Shown here: positions 10,665-21,100 of the stretch, piece after piece
How the letters are laid out: each line of letters opens with the position of its first letter
How positions within the stretch are numbered: position 1 is the first letter of the stretch
NCBI GenBank assembly: GCA_950097015.1
Contig: CATNEN010000037.1
Span: 1,550,001-1,614,000 of the forward strand
DNA from: Macrostomum hystrix
Taxonomy: Eukaryota; Platyhelminthes; Macrostomidae
Reading direction: 5' to 3'
Length of the DNA stretch: 64,000 nt
The notes under the pieces: generated by a model
Databases searched by the model: none
Seen by the model: the letters and a program-made list of their open reading frames with translations, nothing else
What the model was told of the DNA's origin: nothing
Translations under genes and position numbers: made by a program

Positions 10665-12050
10665 TACTGTGGGATGGGAACAGCTGATGTACTGTGGGAT
10701 GGCAGGATGGGAACAGCTGATGCACTGTGGGATGGCAGGATGGGAACAGCTGATACACTGTAGGATGGCAGGAAGGGAAACAGCTGATGCACTGTGGGAT
10801 GGGAGGATGGGAACAGCTGATGCACTGTCGGATGGGAGGATGGGAACAGCTGATGCACTGTGGGATGGGAGGATGGGAACAGCTGATGCACTGTGGGATG
10901 GGAGGATGGGAACAGCTGATACACTGTGGGATGGGAGGATGGGAACAGCTGATGCACTGTGGGATGGGAGGATGGGAACAGCTGATGCACTGTGGGATGG
11001 GAGGATGGGAACAGCTGATGCACTGTGGGATGGGAGGATGGGAACAGCTGATGCACTGTGGGATGGGAGGATGGGAACAGCTGATGCACTGTGGGATGGG
11101 AGGATGGGAACAGCTGATGCACTGTGGGATGGGAGGATGGGAACAGCTGATGCACTGTGGGATGGCAGGATGGGACAGCTGATGCACTGTGGGATGGCAG
11201 GATGGGAACAGCTGATGCACTGTGGGATGGGAGGATGGGAACAGCTGATGCACTGTGGGATGGCAGGATGGGAACAGCTGATACACTGTGGGATGGGAGG
11301 ATGGGAACAGCTGATGCACTGTGGGATGGGAGGATGGGAACAGCTGATGCACTGTGGGATGGCAGGATGGGACAGCTGATGCACTGTGGGATGGCAGGAT
11401 GGGAACAGCTGATGCACTGTGGGATGGGAGGATGGGAACAGCTGATACACTGTGGGATGGGAGGATGGGAACAGCTGATGCACTGTGGGATGGGAGGATG
11501 GGAACAGCTGATGCACTGTGGGATGGGAGGATGGGAACAGCTGATGCACTGTGGGATGGGAGGATGGGAACAGCTGATGCACTGTGGGATGGGAGGATGG
11601 GAACAGCTGATGCACTGTGGGATGGGAGGATGGGAACAGCTGATGCACTGGATGATGGCAGGATGGGAACAGCTGATGCACTGTGGGATGGGAGGATGGG
11701 AACAGCTGATGCACTGTGGGATGGCAGGATGGGACAGCTGATGCACTGTGGGATGGCAGGATGGGAACAGCTGATGCACTGTGGGATGGCAGGATGGGAA
11801 CAGCTGATACACTGTGGGATGGGAGGATGGGAACAGCTGATGCACTGTGGGATGGGAGGATGGGAACAGCTGATGCACTGTGGGATGGCAGGATGGGACA
11901 GCTGATGCACTGTGGGATGGCAGGATGGGAACAGCTGATGCACTGTGGGATGGCAGGATGGGGACAGCTGATGCACTGTGGGATAGCAGGATGGGGACAG
12001 CTAATGCATTGTAGGATGGGAGGATAAGATTGGGAACAGCTGATCCTGTG
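10665..12050. repeat. Minisatellite, 33-bp unit with higher-order structure
   Basis: About 1.4 kb of a 33-bp unit (gatgggaggatgggaacagc plus tgatgcactgtgg). Variants include gatggcagg, tgatacactg, and a one-base-shorter version with gggacagc near 11,173, 11,369, 11,730 and 11,897. As 33 is divisible by three, long ORFs of an 11-residue repeat appear on both strands; the shortened units switch their frame. I do not regard these as proteins: there is no start context, non-repetitive domain or splice structure. Confidence 0.95.
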
Positions 12051-12324
12051 TAAAATCTTGTGTGCCGGAGTTGCAAATGACATCAAAGAGTACGAGGTGC
12101 GAGGACGAGGATAAATAATTCTCTTGCGTATAACAGCAAGTACTTTAAAGTACATAAACGCGTCCATAAAAGACCTCTTTAATTTTCCTCTTAAAATACC
12201 AAAGCAAGTATTTCTTGCCATAGATATTTTGCAGTGAGAAAATATCTATTGAACACGTGAAAAGTAAGTCGTTTAAAATTTCTAGCCATTTGGTTGACCA
12301 ATTGCACATACGGACACATGCGAG

Positions 12325-12594
12325 ATGGCTGAGAACTCAGTAGTTGAAATTCGGGTCTTATTAGTTTCCAGCAGCAAGCAGCTGGTCACAATGAGCGTGC
12401 CAACCAGCATGACCGTCATCGAGCTGAAGGAGGAAATCAAGAAGCGAGTCAGCGGCAAACTGGTCATCAACAATCTGCTGTACAAAGCAGTGGTGCCAAT
12501 GCTGGACATTCGCCAGATTAGCGACTATCTGAGGTATTCGCCAGGCACCATCTCCATCGATGTGACTGTTATGGGACACCAGGAGACTGAGTAG
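12325..12594 (+). CDS. Small ubiquitin-fold-like protein
   Basis: A single exon of 89 codons from ATG 12325. The pattern V-E-I-R-V-L-L-V-S-S-S-K-Q-L, then P-T-S-M-T-V-I-E-L-K-E-E-I-K-K-R-V-S-G, is like a ubiquitin beta-hairpin followed by the main helix. A C-terminal D-V-T-V-M strand follows. No Gly-Gly processing end is present, so if it is ubiquitin-like it is of the non-conjugated kind. The family name is not recognised. It is flanked on both sides by unrelated minisatellites. Confidence 0.6.
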   Translation: MAENSVVEIRVLLVSSSKQLVTMSVPTSMTVIELKEEIKKRVSGKLVINNLLYKAVVPMLDIRQISDYLRYSPGTISIDVTVMGHQETE

Positions 12595-12734
12595 ACTAAC
12601 TATTGACGCAATGGAACCGCAGTTCTAATTACAAATCAATGACTTATTCTGATTATTGCAAACAAAAAAATGATTACTATGAATATGACTTTTGCCTAAA
12701 TTTTAGACTTTCAGAATCTGAAAATAGTGAAAAT

Positions 12735-13735
12735 CAGACTGAGGATCTGGGAAGATTGGAATCAGACCGAGGATCTGGGAAGATTGGAATCAGACCGAGG
12801 ATCTGGGAAGATTGGAATCAGACTGGGGATCTGGGAAGGTTGAAATTAGACTGGGGATCTGGGAAGATTGGAATCAGACCGAGGATCTGGGAAGATTGGA
12901 ATCAGACCGAGGATCTGGGAAGATTGGAATCAGACCGAGGATCTGGGAAGATTGGAATCAGACTGAGGATCTTGGAAGATTGGAATCAGACTGAGGATCT
13001 TGGAAGATTGGAATCAGACTGAGGATCTGGGAAGATTGGAATCAGACTAGGGATCTGGGAAGATTGGAATCAGACTGAAAATCAGACTGAGGATCTGGGA
13101 AGATTGGAATCAGACTGAGGATCTGGGAAGATTGGAATCAGACTGAGGATCTCTTGGAAGATTGGAATCAGACTGAGGATCTGGGAAGATTGGAATCAGA
13201 CTGAGGATCTGGGAAGATTGGAATCAGACTAGGGATCTGGGAAGATTGGAATCAGACTGAAAATCAGACTGAGGATCTGGGAAGATTGGAATCAGACTGA
13301 GGATCTGGGAAGATTGGAATCAGACTGAGGATCTCTTGGAAGATTGGAATCAGACTAGGGATCTGGGAAGATTGGAATCAGACTGAGGATCTGGGAAGAT
13401 TGGAATCAGACTGAGGATCTTGGAAGATTGGAATCAGACTGAGGATCTTGGAAGATTGGAATCAGACTGAGGATCTTGGAAGATTGGAATCAGACTAGGG
13501 ATCTGGGAAGATTGGAATCAGACTAGGGATCTGGGAAGATTGGAATCAGACTGAGGATCTGGGAAGATTGGAATCAGACTGAGGATCTTGGAAGATTGGA
13601 ATCAGACTGAGGATCTTGGAAGATTGGAATCAGACTGAGGATCTTGGAAGATTGGAATCAGACTAGGGATCTGGGAAGATTGGAATCAGACTGGGGATCT
13701 GGGAAGAGTAGAATCAGACTGAGGGTCTAAGATTG
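12735..13735. repeat. Minisatellite, 28-bp unit with higher-order repeats
   Basis: About 1 kb of a 28-bp unit, gaggatctgggaagattgga plus atcagact. Variants include gatcttgg, gatctcttgg and tagggatctgg. A compound block that starts ctgaaaatcagactgagg and contains the rare gatctcttgg unit occurs twice (near 13,075 and 13,257), which indicates higher-order amplification of a multi-unit block. Confidence 0.93.
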
Positions 13736-14007
13736 TGATTATTTACCTGGTAAAATGGGAAGAGCGGGAGGTGATATTTGAGAACTTTCGCAACGAAAAG
13801 TAGTAGAAAAAACTAATAGAAAACTGGCAAAAGCGAACACAGATCGAGTTTGTCCATAATGCAGCGAGACAGCCAGAATTTGGCAAAGACAACAAACAAT
13901 TATTCTAGTCCTTTATCGCCATTTTCAATTGTATTTAGGATACGAAAATGGTCAATAAAACGCTCGTTCTGGACAGTCTGCAGTCCCGCCTTGACCCACT
14001 GGCCCTC

Positions 14008-14439
14008 TCAGCTCCTCGGTCGTTCCTTCTTGCCGCGGAACAGCGCCCATAACGACACGTTGGCTACCTTGACGATCTTGAATCGGACGCCGGGGATGTC
14101 TCCGACGGCGTGGCCGGCGCGGCCGAAGCCGGAGACCAGCACTTCGTCGTTCTCTTCGATGAAATTCAAGCAGCCGTCGTTAGGAACAAAGGCGGTGATT
14201 TTCTTGCCGTTCTTAATCAGCTGGACGCGAACGCACTTTCTGATGGCACTGTTTGGCTGTTTAGCCTCTACGCCGATCTTTTCCACAACAATGCCCTTGG
14301 CGTGCGAGGCGCCACCAAACGGATTGGCCTTCCAGCGGGTGCCCAGATGCGACTTCTTGTAGTCTTTGTCTGCCCAGCGCTGTTCGCGCCTGTGATTGCG
14401 CAGCTTGCGCGCGGTGCGAATACCAGCTGGCTTGCCCAT
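14008..14439 (-). CDS. RPS23: 40S ribosomal protein S23 (uS12)
   Basis: 143 codons from ATG 14439, exactly the usual length of eukaryotic RPS23, in one exon. The protein starts M-G-K and [10 protein letters not shown], carries the decoding-centre loop K-Q-P-N-S-A-I-R-K (the hydroxylated Pro of the family), and ends G-K-K-E-R-P-R-S. It sits at the decoding site of the small subunit. One oddity is Ala in [10 protein letters not shown] where animal proteins usually have Lys. A good splice-acceptor-like sequence (attccgcag) lies two bases before the ATG, so the mRNA may gain its 5' end by cis-splicing of a leader exon or by trans-splicing. It is either an intronless gene or a functional-looking retrocopy. 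Confidence 0.96.
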   Translation of the reverse strand: MGKPAGIRTARKLRNHRREQRWADKDYKKSHLGTRWKANPFGGASHAKGIVVEKIGVEAKQPNSAIRKCVRVQLIKNGKKITAFVPNDGCLNFIEENDEVLVSGFGRAGHAVGDIPGVRFKIVKVANVSLWALFRGKKERPRS

Positions 14440-14953
14440 GGCTGCGGAATTTGTGGATTACAAAGGCCTAGGTATTGCTATGCAATAAATGATTTTTTCA
14501 AAACAAATGTTCTAGATAAAAAAACTTCAGCTTGAGGAGCCATGCAAATATATTCTCTTACACATGAAAACAATGTAAAGATTTTTGGCTGATTTACATA
14601 TAGTAAGGATTATCAAAGGTTCTTAGGTCAGAAATTGTCAGAAATCTATATATTTATCTTTGAAGAAAATAAATACATTAAGTAAAAATAAGCTGAAATA
14701 AACATTTCAAAACATAACATTAATGAGCATATAAAACTATTTATTCATTTCTGCATGATATCAGCATTCCATCATAGTATTATTATTATATTAAGTCTTG
14801 TCATGGTAAGACATTCTGTGCTGACAAAGGTTAGCTTAGCCACGTGGTTCTTAGGTAACTCATTTGATAGAGTTTTCATAGAAGTGCATGCTATTTTTAG
14901 CAAATGGGAAGAAGCCCATTATGTGACATCATTATAGCTAATGAGAGAGTGGT
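14440..14953. other. AT-rich flank upstream of RPS23
   Basis: I see no gene. It holds the RPS23 promoter side. Confidence 0.4.
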
Positions 14954-15043
14954 CAGGTATTGGATACGAAAATGGTCAATAAAATGCTTGTTCTGGACAG
15001 TTGGCAGTCCCGTTGTGACCCACAAGCCCTCTCAGTTGTTCAT
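14954..15043 (-). pseudogene. Partial duplicate of the RPS23 3' end
   Basis: About 90 bp closely match the end of RPS23 and its 3' UTR (13,937-14,030): both include ggatacgaaaatggtcaata, tctggacagt, gcagtcccg and ccctctcag. The match covers the stop codon and UTR but not the coding body. It lies upstream of the functional gene in the same orientation. Confidence 0.72.
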
Positions 15044-15520
15044 GCTTTTCATGACATAATTTGGTATTGTGTTACTCCAATCACCTGATGGCAGGGATAA
15101 AAACAGTTATCAATATATGAGCTTCTTTGATATTTCTTTGATTATGGAGGATGCCATCCACATGGACCCACATTTGCTCTAACAAGGACTTAAGCTGCAT
15201 GCATGGTAAATAAAAACATAATATGCTGCCCCTTCAGAATGTAATCATTTTAGGGCAGATTTTTTTAGAAATGGTCATTGTCCAAAACTGAAATAACACG
15301 GTCCTACTTTGAATAAAGGACAACAAATTGATATAGTTTAGCAAGACAATAATTTCAATAAGAAATCTGCCCCACAATGATTGTCATATGATATATGAGG
15401 TCTAGATTGTTAAATACACTAAATGCTAATTTTCAAAAAAGGTACTGAAACTAGCTAATGCCACCCATGTTGCTTTTGATTGTTTAGAAACTATGTGTAA
15501 TGTTGTTTTATAAATTTCAA

Positions 15521-15646
15521 CTTCAATTCTTAAATAAAACATTTGCAGTGGTGATTATCACTTGACTCAGTGATTGGCATCCAAAAGATTGCCATGAATA
15601 GTTGTATTTACACTGGCCAAAAGTACATCTCTGTATCCTTGGATGA
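15521..15646. repeat. Left copy of a 126-bp direct repeat
   Basis: Starts cttcaattcttaaataaaac and ends ccttggatga. It matches 17300-17425 with only a few mismatches, in the same orientation, about 1.78 kb apart. Confidence 0.85.
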
Positions 15647-15683
15647 CTTTAGGCCTGACTAGTAGAGAAGCAGGTAAAGTGCC

Positions 15684-16001
15684 ATATCTATCATACATGC
15701 GCAACCTCCCAAATCTTAGCCAGCCGTGCGACTTAGTTTTTGCTCTATTTATGACTTAGTTTGCTCTCATTTGCAACTTTGTTCGTTTCATTGCTCTATT
15801 TACAACTTAGTTTGCTCTCATTTGCTCTCTTTTTCTCTCCCCTTTTTCCTTTTCTTCACGCCTTCCTTTTTTGTCCCTTGGTCGGATTGGTCCCCCCTTT
15901 GATTTTTTTGCGCTTGGTCAATTGGTTTTTGCGACTTACCTTGCTTGGCCCTTGTTTCACCCGGCCGGTTCAGCTGGGTATTGCGCATGTATGATATCTA
16001 T
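15684..16001. mobile_element. MITE-like element with short terminal inverted repeats
   Basis: About 320 bp bounded by inverted sequence: atcatacatgcgcaa on the left (ending 15704), and its complement ttgcgcatgtatgat on the right (from 15981). The interior is pyrimidine-rich and has no coding capacity. A target-site duplication could not be read with confidence. Confidence 0.62.
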
Positions 16002-16393
16002 ATTATATTATATTAACAAGAGTACTAGCAAGAGCAAGTGGTGCTAAAGTCCCAATATCGAATTCACATTTGTCAGTCATCTAGAGTCTAGACTTCTACT
16101 AGGGCCTATCTGGCTTCTGAGATGCCAAACCAGTTTAGGCCTTAGGCCTACTCTTAAAAAATCTAGGCCTACTTGCATGCTTCACAAGCAGCTTCCTAGG
16201 CCTACTATGTGTAGTGTACATAGGCCTACCTAGCCTGTGGCCAGCCTAGCTACAAGAGTCACTGCTGCCTTGCTGGCAAACACTAAGCCAACCAACCTCA
16301 CCACTCTAGAGCCAAATAAGCTCTAGGCCTAATGAAAACTTTCCTACCAAAACTCCAGCTGCCTATAAATGTACAAAAACAAGCTTTCTATTT
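16002..16393. other. Intergenic stretch rich in aggcct words
   Basis: No gene is seen. The words taggcct and aggccta recur many times here, more than in neighbouring sequence. Confidence 0.45.
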
Positions 16394-16503
16394 AGGCAGT
16401 GCTTATCCCCACGGTACCCTAGAAATAATTTTTGTCTTATTCCTACGGTGATAGGCCTAAGACAAAAATTATTTCCACGGTACCGTGGGGATAAGCACTG
16501 CCT
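16394..16503. repeat. Foldback with 46-bp arms
   Basis: The arms 16394-16439 and 16458-16503 are inverted copies with two or three mismatches and an 18-bp spacer. They include aggcagtgcttatccccacg and aaataatttttgtctta. There is no coding capacity, so it is a foldback or short MITE. Confidence 0.85.
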
Positions 16504-17299
16504 TCTATTTAAGTAGTGTAGCCTAGTCAACCCTACAGGCACGAGGTCTACAGCTATCATGACCATCAGTCAGTAGCCTACTTATGAAAAATCCAACTGA
16601 CCACACTTTTGGCAACCTGATAAGGCTGATATCTGATTTGGTACCAAGACCCTAATTTTAGACCCAATGTGTCAAATGACAGACACCACGACTTTTACCG
16701 TTTTATGGGGAAAAAACCAAGACAGCAAGAGCTTAAAATATTTTTTTACTTAAAAGGTTTACAAATTAGTAGGCCAATGGCTATGGAATGCCCAAAAAAA
16801 TCATAGAAAGTAGGCCTAAGCTGCTTTCAGCAATATTAATGTGTGTATGAGTATATAAATTTCTGTGACTAGTGATGCGTCACATTCTTAGTGATGCTGC
16901 AGGCAGCATTCTTAGTCAAAATAAGGCGCGCGTCAATAACCGAAAACTGTGGTAGAATGGTATTGGTATCAGAGTCGGACAACACTGAACAGTCTCTTGC
17001 TGACTGACTGACGACGAGCCAAGCGTAAAGTGGTCAGAATTCATTCAATTTTTTGCAAAAAGCAGCACTGGCTAAAACAAAACGACTAATTTTTAAAGTT
17101 TTAAACATACAGTTTGCAATGAATATGTGTATTTAATGTAATAACTACGAAATATATGTATATTCTTGAAGTATTGTACATTTAAACGCACTAATATCAA
17201 TGGTAGTCATAAACGTCACAGAAAGTCAGCACATTCTGCTGCGAGACCAAAATTTTAGGCGCTACCCAGAATATTCATATTCTCGAATATTCATTTCTA
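16504..17299. other. AT-rich intergenic stretch
   Basis: No gene is seen. It lies between the foldback and the right copy of the direct repeat. Confidence 0.4.
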
Positions 17300-17425
17300 C
17301 TTCAATTCTTAAATAAAACATTTGTTGTGGTGATTATCACTTGACTCAGTGATTGGCATCCAAAAGATTGCCATGAATAGTTGTATTTACACTAGCCAAA
17401 AGTACACCTCTGTATCCTTGGATGA
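17300..17425. repeat. Right copy of the 126-bp direct repeat
   Basis: Matches 15521-15646 with a few substitutions. The pair encloses about 1.65 kb that contains the MITE and the foldback, but no coding sequence. Confidence 0.85.
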
Positions 17426-17632
17426 GTATACTCATTTGTCCGGCTCGCTCAGCGGAGAAAAAATATATTGTGGACCAGACGGGAGCCAGAGATTTAAGTA
17501 AGAGAGATCAAAGACCTTTTAAAAACTCTTATGTCTTTCTCCCTAAAGAGAACATAAACTGTTCTTTTTTATGACGTAGTTTAAATTTAAATTTCTTTTC
17601 TTTTAGGTGATATTGTCATACGCTCGTAAATG

Positions 17633-17695
17633 TAGGACCTAAGGACCACTAGGAGTAGACTCCCCGAGTCTACTCCTAGTGGTCCTTAGGTCCTA
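17633..17695. repeat. Perfect 30-bp hairpin
   Basis: The arms 17633-17662 and 17666-17695 are exact reverse complements, separated only by ccc. The left arm starts taggacctaaggaccactag. Just after the right arm, gactcccc repeats the sequence at the tip of the hairpin. Confidence 0.95.
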
Positions 17696-17724
17696 GACTC
17701 CCCTTAATTTTATATTATTATTAC

Positions 17725-17965
17725 AGCTGTCTCAATTGGGTCATATGTCTAGCGCAGCTTTTGCACGGGCATCTGAAGGCTGCGTACAGCTTTTCAGTCT
17801 ATGGACTGGGGTGACACCACACACACCAATAATTACCCCAGGTGATGCTTAAGTTGGCACAAATTGTTCGAGTGGAGTCGGGAATTGAACCCCGACATTC
17901 AAGTCGTGAGTATGACGCTCTAAGTCTCTAAGTTCGACCCAATCGCGTACTAAGGCTACAACGAC
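17725..17965 (-). mobile_element. SINE family B copy
   Basis: Read on the minus strand, it starts with a tRNA-like head holding a B-box-like ggggttcaattcccgactcc. It continues with the family B body, including a tccatagactg-like block and gctgtacgcagcc. It matches copies at 20735, 22890 and 51005. Confidence 0.7.
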
Positions 17966-18164
17966 TTTGAACTATAACTATAAAATATAGTTATGGTCGC
18001 GTATGAACGCACCATCAAAAGTCCAGCAAACCGAAGAAACTGTGGGTTTGTTCATTCATACAGAAGCTGGTATATTTTTAGGCATCTCGGTCAGAAAAAT
18101 GCATAATTTGAAAAAAATGACGAAAATATAAAAAAAACTTAACATGCACCTGCTAAATTTAAAT

Positions 18165-21100
18165 TTAAGTGGCGGCAGCGGTGGCCGTTGCAGGCACACA
18201 CACCCAGCTGAAGCTTGGCCAGAATGACAGGTCGTCGGCTACATTGTCTGAGGCGCCGCAAAGCAGGTGCACGGAGCCATCGGCGTGGGCCACACTGCGC
18301 ACTGGGTAACCAGGAGGCCAGGTGAACCGGTAGGGCCAGACGCCACTTCTTGTCGAGTCTCTGCTGACCTGGCTGATGCCCACCTGACAGGTGGCCTGCC
18401 AGCGCTGGAAGGTGCGCCTGTGCGAACCAAGGTCAAAGGGATTCGATAAAAGTAAGTGAAAAAATATGGTGAAAAAAGACGATGAAATAATAATGAGACC
18501 ACCTTACTTGCTCACGTAATAACTTGAGCACACGGAAATAGTTAGATAAAACAGCTTGAGCACACGGAAATAGTTAGATAAAACAGCTTGAGCACATGGA
18601 AATGGTTAGATAAAACAGCTTGAGCACACGGAAATAGTTAGATAAAACAGCTTGAGCACACGGAAATAGTTAGATAAAACAGCTTGAGCACACGGAAATA
18701 GTTAGATAAAACAGCTTGAGTACACGGAATGGGTTAGATGGAACAGCTTGAGCACACGGAATGGGTTAGATGGAACAGCTTGAGCACACGGAATGGGTTA
18801 GATGGAACAGCTTGAGCACACGGAATGGGTTAGATGGAACAGCTTGAGCACACGGAATAGTAGACAGAACTACCTCAGGACGGGATACTAAATACTGGGG
18901 CCGGAAACGGACAATTCATTCAGAAAAGTTTATGAGTCCGATTTTAAAAGTTTTCTGCTGACCAGAATTTTACTCGTGGGAGTTTGCTCATGACACGTGA
19001 GCAAAAATTATACCATTATAACCGAAACACTTTATGGACTGATCTGAAACACGTATTTAGTAGTCCCTGAACTACCTGAAGAAAATCCGCTAAGTCCTTA
19101 CCTATCTAACGGTGTAAGATGCTTCCGCTGCTCTCTAAACTGATCAGCGCTGAACATATAGCACCTGGGCCAGTTCACCAGGCTGGCGTACAGAGCGAAC
19201 AGGTCGTCGCAGGCTGACCGCCTGAATAGATACATGGATACGGGCACTGCGGCCCGTTTGCAGTACTGGCGAAATTGTTGAAAGAATTCGTCAGTAAACA
19301 GTCGCTTTGACTCGGCCAGCTTGCCAACAAAGACCAGATGACGTAGGGCCCGACCTCCAAGGGGCAGCTGATTGTCCAGGCCACAGAAAAACTCGGCAAA
19401 GTCTGGTCTCGAGCGCCTGCCATCGACGCCAGGCGGTAGCAGCAGCAGCAGATTGTTGAGATCCAGAACAGCTCCAGGGCGTCGGCCGGTGCGGGTCGTC
19501 TTGTGCCGCAGCCACTGACGAAAGTCGGCCGCCTCGTCTGGATCGGTGCGCCACACTGGCTGTCCGGTAGCCAGGCGCAGTTCCGCCAGGCGTTCGGCCA
19601 AACCGGCCGCGTCGAGCCGGCCGACGTCATCGTCCAGGCTGTTGCTAGCGGCGGAGGCGGCGCCGTAGGACTCGGCCAGGGACCGGTTGCAGCTGGGACA
19701 GCGGCGGTCGGCCGTAGCTTCGACTGTTGTTGACGGCTGAGTGCGAATGAATATGTATTGGTCCGGTTTTTTCAGAGTTGGAGTTTGGCCTTGCAAAGAT
19801 TGAAGCCTATCTTTATTGACTAGCTTTCATCCGATGAAAATACTTCCAGAATTACAAAACATCGACATCGTCGAGATATTCAACGATTCTCGTCGGATTA
19901 TCTGGTGGTAAAAGCCACCAAAAACAGGCATAACTTTTCTGCTCACTAAATTTCACAATGAACGCTAGAGACCATACGGCTATTATTGTTATTGTACAGA
20001 GCGATGTTACAAGTGTCCTTGTCACCAGAGTCTTCGACAAGTATCGCTGAATATTTCGACGATGCTAACTTTCATTCGGCTTGGGAAATATCGTGAAGTA
20101 TGCAGTGGTCTTTCCCAAGGGAGGAAACTAGCGTGGTATTTCTACTGTTAACTGACAAGAAGTCAGCCAGCTCTGGAAACCTCGCATCCAATCTCTAACC
20201 CTGAAAATATCGATCGCTATCCTCGAATCACTGACCGCATCCTCAGCCCGCAGCAGCAGCCGCGCCAACTCTAACGCCCCAGTCGGGCTGAATAGCAGGC
20301 CCAGCCGACAGGCCGGCTCCACTAGCAGCTGGCGAACACCGCCCCAGCTGATTGGCGCGGCGGCGATCTTGGCCACCAGGCTCTCGTCCACATCCCACGG
20401 CCGCCGAAGCGCCAGCGGACTGGCTGTATTCTCACGGCGACGCCGACTCGTGGCATCGAAGTGGGCAAATAGCTGTTCGCGACTGGCAAACCAGTCCGCT
20501 GTTGAGTCAGACGAAGCATCGGTCACGGGTGACGCAATCAGGTCGACAGCGCGGGCATCGTCGAGCAGCTGACGCTGCAGAGAGCGTAGTTTGATAGAGA
20601 GCAGGCGAAGAGCCGCCGGATCTGCCAGATTTTTCAGCGCGTTAAGACAGCGCGCGCTGCTGGGCGCGTCCTGTTTTAGAAGTGAAGCAAAGTCCTCTTT
20701 TGCTAAGTATAAGCATTTTTTCTTCAGGTTTAAAAAGGTTGTAGCCTTGTGGTTAGGGCGTCGGACTCACGACTTGAAGGTCGGGGGTTGGATTCTCGAC
20801 TCCACTGGAACTACTCGTATTTGTGTCCTTGAGCAAGACACCCACCCAGCTGTTAAATGGGTACCAGCATAAGCTGGGGTAGTTGAGGGTGGGTGTGGCG
20901 TCCCCCAGTCCATGGACCGAACAGCTGTACGCAGCCATCAGATGCTTCGCGCAATAGCTGCGGCTGTGCTGTCGGCTGCACTGCACATCTGGCCCAATCG
21001 GGTCAGGTGTAATCAATTCTTATGATTATTTTTTTCGCGGAAGATCACAATATTGAAGATATTTTTTCATACATTATTATTACTATTATTATTATTTATT

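Noticed and set aside
10487-12221. Long ORFs on both strands with an 11-residue repeat (such as H-P-T-V-H-Q-L-F-P-S-S)
   Set aside because: They are translations of a 33-bp minisatellite; the period is divisible by three and no unique coding sequence, domain or start context is attached.
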